This document shows positions 37,661 through 45,529 of a stretch of 64,000 nucleotides of DNA, one piece after another. Positions within the stretch are counted from its first letter, which is position 1. Every line of letters starts with the position of its first letter. The notes under the pieces were generated by a model that saw only the letters and a program-made list of their open reading frames with translations, had not been told where the DNA came from and ran no database searches. The position numbers were made by a program, and so were the translations under genes. The stretch lies in assembly GCA_023417475.1 (NCBI GenBank), contig JAEZFP010000032.1, positions 62,001 through 126,000 of the forward strand, in the 5' to 3' direction. The stretch comes from Bacillota bacterium (GTDB lineage Bacteria; Bacillota; UBA4882; UBA8346).

Positions 37661-37758
37661 TAAGAATGGGCGATGCTATCCCATATTTTTTCCACTAATA
37701 ATAATTGTTCGGATAATTCTAATTTATTAATTTCTTTTGCAATTTCATCCGGTTTCAT
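37660..37758 (-). pseudogene. Truncated addiction-module antitoxin (TIGR02574-like), 32 aa
   Basis: A minus-strand ORF of 32 residues begins MKPDEIAKEINKLELSEQ and includes LLLVEKIWDSIAHS, the N-terminal signature of the short addiction-module component family (normally about 65-75 aa). It stops where the family would continue into its acidic C-terminal half, exactly at a terminator. It keeps an excellent SD (CCGGAGG, nine bases before ATG 37758) and a promoter at 37808-37836. No RelE/ParE-type toxin is adjacent. It is probably a remnant of a lost toxin-antitoxin pair, still expressed. Confidence 0.6.
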
Positions 37759-37807
37759 TGATTAAAACCTCCGGGTTTTCAAATATCTGTAAACCGCTTT
37801 TGAATTA

Positions 37808-37836
37808 ATTATAACAGGCAAACATATTGAGAACAA
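37808..37836 (-). promoter_or_regulatory. SigA-type promoter for the truncated antitoxin ORF
   Basis: On the minus strand: -35 TTGTTC (37836-37831), 17-nt spacer, perfect -10 TATAAT (37813-37808), 50 bases upstream of the ATG. The rest of the gap up to 37967 shows only an SD-like GGAGGAGG without a usable ORF. Confidence 0.6.
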
Positions 37837-37967
37837 GCCTAGAACTGATGGTGTGATCATCCGCTAAGCCGACTAGACTTTCCCCTTGTTACCTCCTCCA
37901 AAATATTGCATAATAAAATCTAACGACAGATTATCCCTTCGAATACTAAACCTAATAAGGAAAAACA

Positions 37968-39275
37968 ATGTCGAACCAACCAAATCAACAATATATCTCC
38001 TTGCCGTCCTTTCAAGCCGCCCTCAACTGCATCCAAAGCGGCGCCCCGATCACTTTTATCTCGGGTAAAGCCGGAACCGGCAAATCCACCTTTACCAAAA
38101 AAGAGCTGACCAAGCTCAAAGGCAACACCGCGTTTCTCTCGCCGACCGGGATTGCCGCTTTGAATATCGGGGGCCAAACCATTCATTCCTTCTTCAACTT
38201 GGAACACGGGCTGCAGTCCTTGGACCGGATTAAGAAAAGCCGACTGCCGGAGATCTTTCAAGGCCTGGATACTTTGGTCATTGACGAGATCTCGATGGTT
38301 CGGGCCGACCTAATGGATGCGGTCAATTATTCGTTGCAGATTAATCGTGGTTCGGAAGCGCCGTTTGGCGGAGTGCGGGTGGTGCTGATCGGCGATCTCT
38401 ACCAGTTGCCGCCGGTGGTGCAAGCGGCGGAACGGCGTGAGTTTACCGGCGGACGTTATGCGAACCGCTACTTTTTTAACGCGTTTTCGATTCGTTCGGC
38501 GATCGTCAACCAAAATTTTCGCTACATCAAGTTTTCGGAGATCTTCCGGCAAGCCGACCCGGAGTTCATCAACCTTTTGGAGCAGGTGCGCAACTGCCGT
38601 CTCACCCCGGAACTGATTCAAACCTTAAACGGTCGCGTCTGCGCCGAGACGAGCGTAAATCAGTTGGAGGATATCACCGTCTTGACCTGCACTAATGAAG
38701 CGGCCAATCTTTATAATAGCGGCAAACTGGACGCCTTGCCGTCCGTTAAACGGCTTTACCATGCCGACGTCACGGGCAAGTTCGCCCGCGAGGATTTTCC
38801 GACCCTGCCCATCCTGCCGTTAAAAGTCGGGGCGAAAGTGATTTTTGTCAAAAACGATCCCGGCAAGGCGTGGGTCAACGGCACCACCGGCATGATCAAA
38901 AAAATGACCGATCATCACCTGACTGTCGCAATCGGCGGCGAGGATTACATTGTCGCTAAAGAGACCTGGGAGAAGGTGCAATATCGCTTCGCCGACGGAA
39001 CCTTTGAGAAGGTGGTGATCGGGACATTTCGCCAGTTCCCGCTCAAACTGGGTTGGGCTTTGACCATTCATAAAAGCCAAAGCCTGACCTTGAACAATGT
39101 CTATCTTGACACCGGCCGGGGCGCTTTTGACTCGGGCCAGATCTACGTGGCGTTAAGCCGAGTTCGCAAGCTCGATAATCTTTATCTGAAGCAACCGATC
39201 ACCAACCGGGATCTGCTGATTGACGCCAGTATCAATAAATTCTTGGACTATATTGAACGATTGGCGTGGGAGTAA
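37968..39275 (+). CDS. PIF1-like SF1B DNA helicase
   Basis: A 435-aa helicase. Motif I is SGKAGTGKS (about residues 32-40), motif II is TLVIDEISM, motif III is LIGDLYQLPPV, and the C-terminal UvrD-like motifs include WALTIHKSQSLTLNNVYLD (motif V) and QIYVALSRVRKLDNLYL (motif VI). This is the compact PIF1/RecD2-like 5'-3' helicase type that unwinds structured DNA such as G-quadruplexes and R-loops. It is a stand-alone gene with no obvious link to its carbohydrate neighbours. The start ATG 37968 follows AATAAGGAAAAACA. Confidence 0.9.
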   Translation: MSNQPNQQYISLPSFQAALNCIQSGAPITFISGKAGTGKSTFTKKELTKLKGNTAFLSPTGIAALNIGGQTIHSFFNLEHGLQSLDRIKKSRLPEIFQGLDTLVIDEISMVRADLMDAVNYSLQINRGSEAPFGGVRVVLIGDLYQLPPVVQAAERREFTGGRYANRYFFNAFSIRSAIVNQNFRYIKFSEIFRQADPEFINLLEQVRNCRLTPELIQTLNGRVCAETSVNQLEDITVLTCTNEAANLYNSGKLDALPSVKRLYHADVTGKFAREDFPTLPILPLKVGAKVIFVKNDPGKAWVNGTTGMIKKMTDHHLTVAIGGEDYIVAKETWEKVQYRFADGTFEKVVIGTFRQFPLKLGWALTIHKSQSLTLNNVYLDTGRGAFDSGQIYVALSRVRKLDNLYLKQPITNRDLLIDASINKFLDYIERLAWE

Positions 39276-39340
39276 AGGAGAAATAATCGGTCGCCGCCGG
39301 TTATCCGCTGCTATAAATTTCGTAATATGGTAAAAACCAT

Positions 39341-39373
39341 CCCCCTCTTTGTACCTGGCCAAGAGGGGGTTTT
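39341..39373 (+). terminator. Terminator of the helicase gene
   Basis: CCCCCTCTT (39341-39349) pairs with AAGAGGGGG (39361-39369), followed by TTTT. Confidence 0.8.
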
Positions 39374-39496
39374 CGTTATGGATTGATTAGCGCTTGTAAC
39401 ATTGGGATGAGTTGCCTCGGGTTCGGTTGCCCGGAAAACTAAATTTCAGATAAAAGCTTTACAAAACGAACTAAATCATTATACGAGGCTTCAAGC

Positions 39497-39529
39497 TATA
39501 ATTGGTTTAGAAAATGTCGTTCAAAACGA
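39497..39529 (+). promoter_or_regulatory. -10 box with an adjoining palindromic operator candidate upstream of the GH3 gene
   Basis: A TATAAT (39497-39502) is followed 14 bases later by the palindrome TCGTT-CAA-AACGA (39517-39529), placed where a repressor would block transcription. The -35 is weak. Confidence 0.4.
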
Positions 39530-39556
39530 AAGATTGCACCAAAGGAGCTGTGAAAT

Positions 39557-41275
39557 ATGAAACCTGTCAACCGCTACATTCGCGACCTTATTGCGCAAAT
39601 GACCCTCGACCAGAAGGTCGGCGCGTTGTTAACCTTAGGTTTTGCCGGAACGATGGCGCGGCCGCATATTTATGAGGATATCGTCAAGTATCATTGCGGC
39701 GGTTTGCGTTTAACCCCCCATGCCCGACTGTTCGGAAGTTATGTCGATCCCAAAACCGGTAAAAGCGTCGTTGACGTCGTTGATGCCAAAGGTTACAAAA
39801 AAGGAGTCCACTCGCCGTACGCCACCCCCGAAAATTACCGGGTGTTGTTGGAAGAGTTGCAACAGCTGGCGCTAAATCGACCTTTGGGAATTCCGTTGCA
39901 TTTCTCGTATGACCAGGAAGGCGGAACTAGCGCCGATTACAATTTCGGCGGCGTCAACTTGTTTCCCAAACCAATGGGTTTACGGGCGACCGGCGATAGC
40001 AAGCTCGCCTACGAAGTGGCGAAAGCCGTCTCCCGCCAAAGCCGGGCGGTGGGATTCAACTGGATCCATTCGCCGGTGCTCGATATCAACGTCAATCCGG
40101 CCAATCCCGAAGTGTATACCCGGGCTTATTCGGACCGGGTTGAAGATGTGGTGGAGTACGCCGTTCAATCGTGCCGCGGGTTTAAAGAAGGCGGCTTGAT
40201 CGCCACCGGCAAACACTTCCCGGGACGGGGCGATTCGGCGCTTGACGCGCACTTTGAGATGCCGGTGATTGATGTCCCTAAAGAAACGTTGCTCAACCGG
40301 GAGTTGGTCCCTTACAAAGAGTTAATTGCCCAAGCTTTGTTGCCGTCGATTATGATCGCCCATAGCATCTTCCCGGCGATCGACCCTGACGACGTCGCCA
40401 CGGTCTCCAAGAAAGTCCTGACCGGATTGCTCCGCGAAGAGTTGGGCTTTGACGGCGTGATCACCACCGACAGCATGACCATGGGCGGTATCGCGGTCCG
40501 TTACGGAGTGGCCAATGCCTGCGCCATGTCCTTAGCCGCCGGCGCCGACCTGGTGTTGATGAAAGCCGAAAATCAATTGGTCGGGGAGACGGTCGCAACC
40601 ATTAAACAGTTTGTCGACAGCGGCCGGATCAGCGAAGCCGAATTGGATCAGAAAGTTTACCGCGTCCTAAGCTTGAAATACGAGTTCGGCCTGTTTCACC
40701 AGGGCAACCATTGGCCGGAAAAACCGGCCGAGGTGATCGCCGATCCCCAAGTGGTGAATCTGACGAAGCTGGTTGCCAGAAAATCCGTCCTGGTCCCTCG
40801 GGACCGTCAGCAACTACTGCCGTTGGCCACCGCCGAACGGGTCCTGGTCGTCGAACAGATCAATAAAACCCCCAATGACATGCATTGGCATCCCGGTATC
40901 TTGTTCAAGCATTGCTTACGGCACAATCCCCACGCCGCCTACCTGGAGACGGCTTATCAATATGACGCCGAGGACAAACAAAATATTATCAGGAGCATTC
41001 AGCAGTTTGACACGGTTGTGCTCACCAATTTCTATATCCGGGGTTCGCTCGCCAACAATGAATTTATCAGTGAATTGCTGGCGCAACATCCCCGGAAACG
41101 GTTTGTGATCGTCACCAACACACCTTATCCGGCGTTGAGTATTCCCGAAGGGGCGGGGACGATCGTGCTCACTTTCGCCACTTCCCCGGCGAATATCGAA
41201 GCCACCGCCGGCGTACTCTTCGGTAAAATCGCGCCGGAAGGGCAATGGCCGGTCGCCTACCAACTGCCGGAATAA
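39557..41275 (+). CDS. Glycoside hydrolase family 3 (beta-N-acetylhexosaminidase-like)
   Basis: A 572-aa GH3 enzyme without a signal peptide, so cytoplasmic. The TIM barrel carries GKHFPGRGDSALDAHFEMP (Lys219-His220, with the Asp230/His232 dyad position of NagZ-type enzymes) and the nucleophile Asp305 in ITTDSMTMGGI. A C-terminal alpha/beta domain (from about residue 400) is more typical of larger GH3 members. The Asp-x-His loop suggests a hexosaminidase, although Arg replaces the usual second His of HFPGHGD. It is followed 23 bases later by the toroid protein gene, so the two are an operon. Confidence 0.88.
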   Translation: MKPVNRYIRDLIAQMTLDQKVGALLTLGFAGTMARPHIYEDIVKYHCGGLRLTPHARLFGSYVDPKTGKSVVDVVDAKGYKKGVHSPYATPENYRVLLEELQQLALNRPLGIPLHFSYDQEGGTSADYNFGGVNLFPKPMGLRATGDSKLAYEVAKAVSRQSRAVGFNWIHSPVLDINVNPANPEVYTRAYSDRVEDVVEYAVQSCRGFKEGGLIATGKHFPGRGDSALDAHFEMPVIDVPKETLLNRELVPYKELIAQALLPSIMIAHSIFPAIDPDDVATVSKKVLTGLLREELGFDGVITTDSMTMGGIAVRYGVANACAMSLAAGADLVLMKAENQLVGETVATIKQFVDSGRISEAELDQKVYRVLSLKYEFGLFHQGNHWPEKPAEVIADPQVVNLTKLVARKSVLVPRDRQQLLPLATAERVLVVEQINKTPNDMHWHPGILFKHCLRHNPHAAYLETAYQYDAEDKQNIIRSIQQFDTVVLTNFYIRGSLANNEFISELLAQHPRKRFVIVTNTPYPALSIPEGAGTIVLTFATSPANIEATAGVLFGKIAPEGQWPVAYQLPE

Positions 41276-41298
41276 TCATTATAAAGAAGGTGCAAACC

Positions 41299-43068
41299 AT
41301 GTCGGTAACCTTAAATCAACTGATCCGGAATCGGATCTATCCGCATCTGGAATATTTGTTTCAAAAAGTCCTGCGCGAAAAGGACGCTGTGATCATCGAC
41401 GGCGTTAGCGCCTTTCATTCGGCGGATTATTTCGTCCCGGGCAAGGTGGTCAACGCGTTTAGTTATCTGATCATCGACACGGCCGCCAATGATCCCGATT
41501 TCGAACAGAAGGTCGCCGGTTTCCGGGAGATTATCGATTTTACGGCTCATTACCCGATGAAAACCTGGGGGATATATTATTACCTCACGGCGCTCGTGCG
41601 TTTACAGCGGCACGGACTTTTGGATGAAGTGGTCCGCCCCGATAAGCTGGTCATTTTAAAACGGGTTTTGGATTGGCGGACGATCGTCCGCGCAGACGAT
41701 CTGACCTTAATCAACCTGCCGACCAATTATTACGGTTGCGCCTTGGGGGTGGCCCGGTTGCGGATGTTGCTGGGCTGGGAAGCGGAAAGTTCGGCCCAAC
41801 GGTTGTATGATAAGGTGTTGGCCCATATCGACGAATACTCCGGTGAATACGGTTTTGCCGATGAAACCGACGGCGAAGGCCGTTTTGATCGTTATAGCGT
41901 CCTGTTGCCGGCCGAGATCTGTCAACGGCTGATCGATACCGGAATGGCGGTGCCGGAACGTTTGCAACAATTGTTGCGCAAATCCTGCGATATTCATCTG
42001 ATGTTGGCCAACGAAGCGGGCCATGGCTTCAATTACGGCCGGACCATCGGCGCCTACGGCGATACCTCAACGTTGGAAGTACTGTCGATTGCCGCGTATT
42101 TGGGTGTCTTGACGCCGGAGGAGCAGGAATTGGCTTATGCGTTCTGCACCCGGATTACCGCGAAATTTACCGAGTTTTGGATAGACTCCGAGATGAAGTC
42201 GGTCAATATGTGGGAGAAAGGGCGCAAGCCCGACCCGTATATGGGGAAACACCGGATACTCGGTGAAAATCTTAGCTTAAGCTACCAACATATTCACACT
42301 TGCGATATTTGGAACCGCGCCGGCTTCGCCGATAAGGTCCCGATGGCGGATTTTGAAACGGCTTTGGCCAAACTGCCGTCTCATTATTTGGTGCGTTTTG
42401 CGGCCGGAACATATGAACGGGCGTTGGCCATCGTTCGCGACGGAAAGCAGGTAATTTGTTTACCGTTGGTTAACGGGGGAGCATCGCAATATCGTTACAC
42501 GCCGTATTACCCGATCCCCCACGCCGTCGGGATGTTGGCCGGATCGCCGCATGAGAGCAATCCGCAGTTGCTGCCCAGATTTACTTTTAGCGACGGTTCG
42601 CAACTAATGCCGCTGGCATATATGAAAGATATCGAAGCTCGTTCGGATGGCCCGGAGTACCGGGTAACCTACCGTCAAGAGCAACTTTGCCGGCTGACCT
42701 CAGGCGGTCCGGAACCCGACATCCGGGTACAGGTAGCCACCGAATATGTTTTCCGCCCCGGAGTCATCATCCGCAATGATTGCTATACCCCAACCGAAGC
42801 GCTGGACCTGGCGGAGCTGGTCATGGAGTTTGCCACTTTCTCAACCGGACCGGTGGTAACGGGCGTAAACAAGGTCGGCTTTCAAAACGGCGCGGTTGAG
42901 GCGATCACCGTATCCGGCTTCACGGAATGCGCGGTTGAAGCCGTCAACGAAGCGGACGAGCGCTATCAGACCCCCCATGGCGTCTTGCGTTACCGGGCGA
43001 TTTGGCGGTCCGGACCGCAACGGTTCGACCAACCGTTGACCATCCGTTGGGAGATGCGGCATCATTGA
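41299..43068 (+). CDS. Predicted alpha/alpha-toroid protein, possible polysaccharide lyase or hydrolase
   Basis: A 589-aa protein of no family I can name. The first ~370 residues are helical with aromatic-rich loops (TNYYGCALGVARLRMLLGW, FNYGRTIGAYGDTSTLEVL, SVNMWEKGRKPDPYMGK), as in (alpha/alpha)6 toroid enzymes. From about 380 onward it turns into beta strands (RYTPYYPIPHAVGMLAGSP, YRVTYRQEQLCRL). This toroid plus beta-sandwich layout is common in polysaccharide lyases. There is no signal peptide. ATG 41299 is chosen because of AAAGAAGGTG. The position between GH3 and an AraC regulator in a uronate region supports a role on uronic-acid oligosaccharides. Confidence 0.55.
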   Translation: MSVTLNQLIRNRIYPHLEYLFQKVLREKDAVIIDGVSAFHSADYFVPGKVVNAFSYLIIDTAANDPDFEQKVAGFREIIDFTAHYPMKTWGIYYYLTALVRLQRHGLLDEVVRPDKLVILKRVLDWRTIVRADDLTLINLPTNYYGCALGVARLRMLLGWEAESSAQRLYDKVLAHIDEYSGEYGFADETDGEGRFDRYSVLLPAEICQRLIDTGMAVPERLQQLLRKSCDIHLMLANEAGHGFNYGRTIGAYGDTSTLEVLSIAAYLGVLTPEEQELAYAFCTRITAKFTEFWIDSEMKSVNMWEKGRKPDPYMGKHRILGENLSLSYQHIHTCDIWNRAGFADKVPMADFETALAKLPSHYLVRFAAGTYERALAIVRDGKQVICLPLVNGGASQYRYTPYYPIPHAVGMLAGSPHESNPQLLPRFTFSDGSQLMPLAYMKDIEARSDGPEYRVTYRQEQLCRLTSGGPEPDIRVQVATEYVFRPGVIIRNDCYTPTEALDLAELVMEFATFSTGPVVTGVNKVGFQNGAVEAITVSGFTECAVEAVNEADERYQTPHGVLRYRAIWRSGPQRFDQPLTIRWEMRHH

Positions 43069-43160
43069 GTAGGTAAAATTATGATCTCCGGTTTTTGCGG
43101 AAAGGCGTCGATAATATATAAAGGATTAAAGCGAGAACCAGTCCGGTTGGAGGCGGTTTC

Positions 43161-44057
43161 ATGGCTGAAAAAGTGGTGGAAGTTTTATGGGTGGCGCGCT
43201 ATGACTATCATACCGGATGGCAGGAGCCGCACGATCATGATTACTATCAAATGATCTATGTCATTGACGGGATCGGCCATTTTCGGGTCGGGGACCAAAT
43301 CCGCGAGGCTTCCGCGGGGAAACTGTTTTTCTTGAGTCCGTTCTTGATTCACCACATGAAGAAGATTCCCGATAAAAAACTGAAAACCTATGATGTTAAA
43401 TTTATTATTAAGGATCCCCAATTACAAACCCAGTTAGCCCAGTTGGATGCGGAGATGCTCCTACCGGACCTTGACATGTTGAGTTTCTTCCGGAAAATCC
43501 GCGAAGAGGGATTACAGAAACGCGTTTTTTATAAAGAGTTCAGTGATCTCTACCTGCAACAGCTATTGCTGGAGATATTGCGGGTCCACGCCAATAAGCT
43601 CGTTGAACTGAATTTGGTGCAAAGCCAACCGGTTCCGCCCATGGATGTCAACCCGTTTTGCCAGCAGGTGATCGATTATATCAAAAAGCATTACCAGGAG
43701 GAGTTAACCCTCAAGTCGATCGCAGCCGCGTTAGGTTACAATCAAAGCTATGTCTGTCAAATGTTTAAAAATAACACCAAAAACACCGTGATGCATTATC
43801 TCTATCACTACCGAATCGAGAAGGCGAAAGAGCTAATCGTTTATTCCGACTATGATTTGAAAGAAATAGCGATGGTCACCGGGTTTAAAACGATTCATCA
43901 CTTCACCCGGTTGTTTCATAAAATTCAAGGATTGACTCCCGGTCAATGGCGGGAACGGGAGAAGGAAGGCATCCGAAAAGGCGTCTTCTTCAATGAAGCC
44001 TTCAAGAATCAAGCCAAACTTCATACGGTGAAATCAGACAGCGCAGGGGAGGGTTGA
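43161..44057 (+). CDS. AraC family transcriptional regulator
   Basis: A 298-aa regulator with an N-terminal cupin sensor (EPHDHDYYQMIYVIDG, with GKLFFLSPFLIHHM) and a C-terminal pair of helix-turn-helix motifs (about residues 172-270: LTLKSIAAALGYNQSYVCQMFK and LKEIAMVTGFKTIHHFTRLF). Such regulators sense sugars or sugar acids and activate adjacent catabolic genes. It lies between the GH3/toroid pair and the alginate-lyase-like gene, either of which could be its target. The start is ATG 43161 after TTGGAGGCGG. Confidence 0.92.
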   Translation: MAEKVVEVLWVARYDYHTGWQEPHDHDYYQMIYVIDGIGHFRVGDQIREASAGKLFFLSPFLIHHMKKIPDKKLKTYDVKFIIKDPQLQTQLAQLDAEMLLPDLDMLSFFRKIREEGLQKRVFYKEFSDLYLQQLLLEILRVHANKLVELNLVQSQPVPPMDVNPFCQQVIDYIKKHYQEELTLKSIAAALGYNQSYVCQMFKNNTKNTVMHYLYHYRIEKAKELIVYSDYDLKEIAMVTGFKTIHHFTRLFHKIQGLTPGQWREREKEGIRKGVFFNEAFKNQAKLHTVKSDSAGEG

Positions 44058-44077
44058 AAAAACCCTTCTTTTTTTAT
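44050..44077 (+). terminator. Terminator at the araC-type gene stop
   Basis: AGGGTT (44050-44055), loop GAAAA, AACCCT (44061-44066), then a long T run. It overlaps the regulator's stop codon and argues against the longer upstream start for the next gene. Confidence 0.8.
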
Positions 44078-44200
44078 GCTTTTTCTCAATTTCAGACAAA
44101 TGGAAAGAAAGCTCGGCCAAATAATTTGAGTAATGCCCAGTTTATAATGGGAAATAACGGAGCGGGTTCCGCTGAGTCGAACGGAAACGGAGTGGCGTTT

Positions 44201-45340
44201 ATGGCTTTGAACCTAAGCGAATTGATTCTTGCCGAACAACGGGGGCAGATATTAAAAGAAGCGCAGCGGTATCTGGCGGACGAACCGGTTCGTATCACCG
44301 ATGCGGTTGCCGCACGGAGTCCGGGCGGGCCGCATGATTATTACTCCAACGGCGATTATTGGTGGCCGAACCCCCATACCCCGGACCAACTTCCATTTGT
44401 GCGCCGGGACGGGGAGAGTAATCCCGGCAATTTTCAGTGCCACCGCAAGATCATGCGCAAAATGCGAACCGGGGTTGCGACCCTGGCGGCGGCGTTTTAT
44501 CTGACCGGAAATGAAAATTTTGCCAAACAGGCCTTCCGGTGGCTTCGAGAATTTTTTTTGGATGATGCCACCCGGATGAACCCGCATTTGCTATACGCGC
44601 AAGCCATCCCCGGAATCGTCTCCGGGCGGGGAATCGGAATCATTGACACATTGCATTTGATTGAAATTCCCATAGCGCTTAGGGTTTTACAAAATTCGGA
44701 GTATTTTGACAGTGTTTTCCACTCCAGGATGCAAGGTTGGTTCGCCGATTATTTAAAGTGGATGACCACCCATCCGTATGGGCTTGCAGAAATGAATGCC
44801 GCCAATAATCACGCGGTGGCCTGGTTGGTTCAGGTAGCGGTGTTTGCGCAATTTACCGGACACCCAGTTTTGGTGGAGTTTTGCCGAACCATGTACAAAA
44901 CGGGATTGCTACCCAAACAAATGGCCGCTGACGGCAGTTTTCCTCAAGAACTGGAACGGACCAAACCGTACAGCTATTCTATTTTCAATCTGGACTGTTT
45001 TGCAATGCTTTGTCAGATTTTGTCCACCGCTACCGATGATTTATGGCGATATTGTCTGGACGACGGGCGCGGCATTGCAAAAGGCTTTGAGTTTCTCTAT
45101 CCTTTTCTGGCCGATAAAACCCAATGGCGATTTGGAAATGATGTTGAGCACTTCGACGGATGGCCGGTACGGATTCCGGGCTTGGTGTTTGCCGGCGGGG
45201 CGCTTAACCGGGTCGACTATTTGAATCTGTGGCGCCGGTTGCCTGAACCGCGTGACCTCGAAGTTCGACGGAATATCGCCATTCGCCAACCTTTGTTATG
45301 GTTGGGATCGAAAGAACCCTTCCTATTTCAAGCATTATAA
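44201..45340 (+). CDS. Alginate lyase family protein (PL5-like toroid)
   Basis: A 379-aa protein of the alginate lyase superfamily. The signature NGDYWWPNPHTPDQ with YVRRDG-like FVRRDGESNPGNF lies near the N terminus. A helical toroid follows with NAANNHAVAWLVQ (the Asn/His pair expected at the active site) and DGSFPQELERTKPYSYSIFNLD. It probably cleaves uronic-acid-containing polymers by beta-elimination or acts on a related acidic glycan. No signal peptide is visible from ATG 44201, which has SD CGGAGTGG. A longer frame from TTG 44054 runs through the upstream terminator and is rejected. A TATAAT at 44143-44148 may be its promoter. Confidence 0.8.
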   Translation: MALNLSELILAEQRGQILKEAQRYLADEPVRITDAVAARSPGGPHDYYSNGDYWWPNPHTPDQLPFVRRDGESNPGNFQCHRKIMRKMRTGVATLAAAFYLTGNENFAKQAFRWLREFFLDDATRMNPHLLYAQAIPGIVSGRGIGIIDTLHLIEIPIALRVLQNSEYFDSVFHSRMQGWFADYLKWMTTHPYGLAEMNAANNHAVAWLVQVAVFAQFTGHPVLVEFCRTMYKTGLLPKQMAADGSFPQELERTKPYSYSIFNLDCFAMLCQILSTATDDLWRYCLDDGRGIAKGFEFLYPFLADKTQWRFGNDVEHFDGWPVRIPGLVFAGGALNRVDYLNLWRRLPEPRDLEVRRNIAIRQPLLWLGSKEPFLFQAL

Positions 45341-45424
45341 TCCTTGCGCAATCAGCCAGCGTTGCCGGTTGTTGCGGACCTAAATAATAGACAAAAAACT
45401 CATAAACCCGGCCAAATACTAGGG

Positions 45425-45452
45425 GTTAACGGATTGTTATAATTGAGTTAAC
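45425..45452 (+). promoter_or_regulatory. -10 box flanked by two GTTAAC palindromes upstream of the solute-binding protein gene
   Basis: GTTAAC at 45425-45430 and again at 45447-45452, 22 bp apart, bracket TATAAT (45438-45443). The arrangement suits a dimeric regulator binding on one DNA face across the promoter. Confidence 0.45.
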
Positions 45453-45529
45453 AACTTGACAAACCCTGTTTTCAGTTGCTCCCCGCGAGTTTTGGCTATC
45501 TGACAGTCTTAAAAAATAATGGAGGTTGA

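Noticed and set aside
44054..44200. Extended N terminus of the alginate-lyase-like protein from TTG 44054
   Set aside because: It would translate through a strong terminator, and the extension is low-complexity; ATG 44201 has a proper SD.
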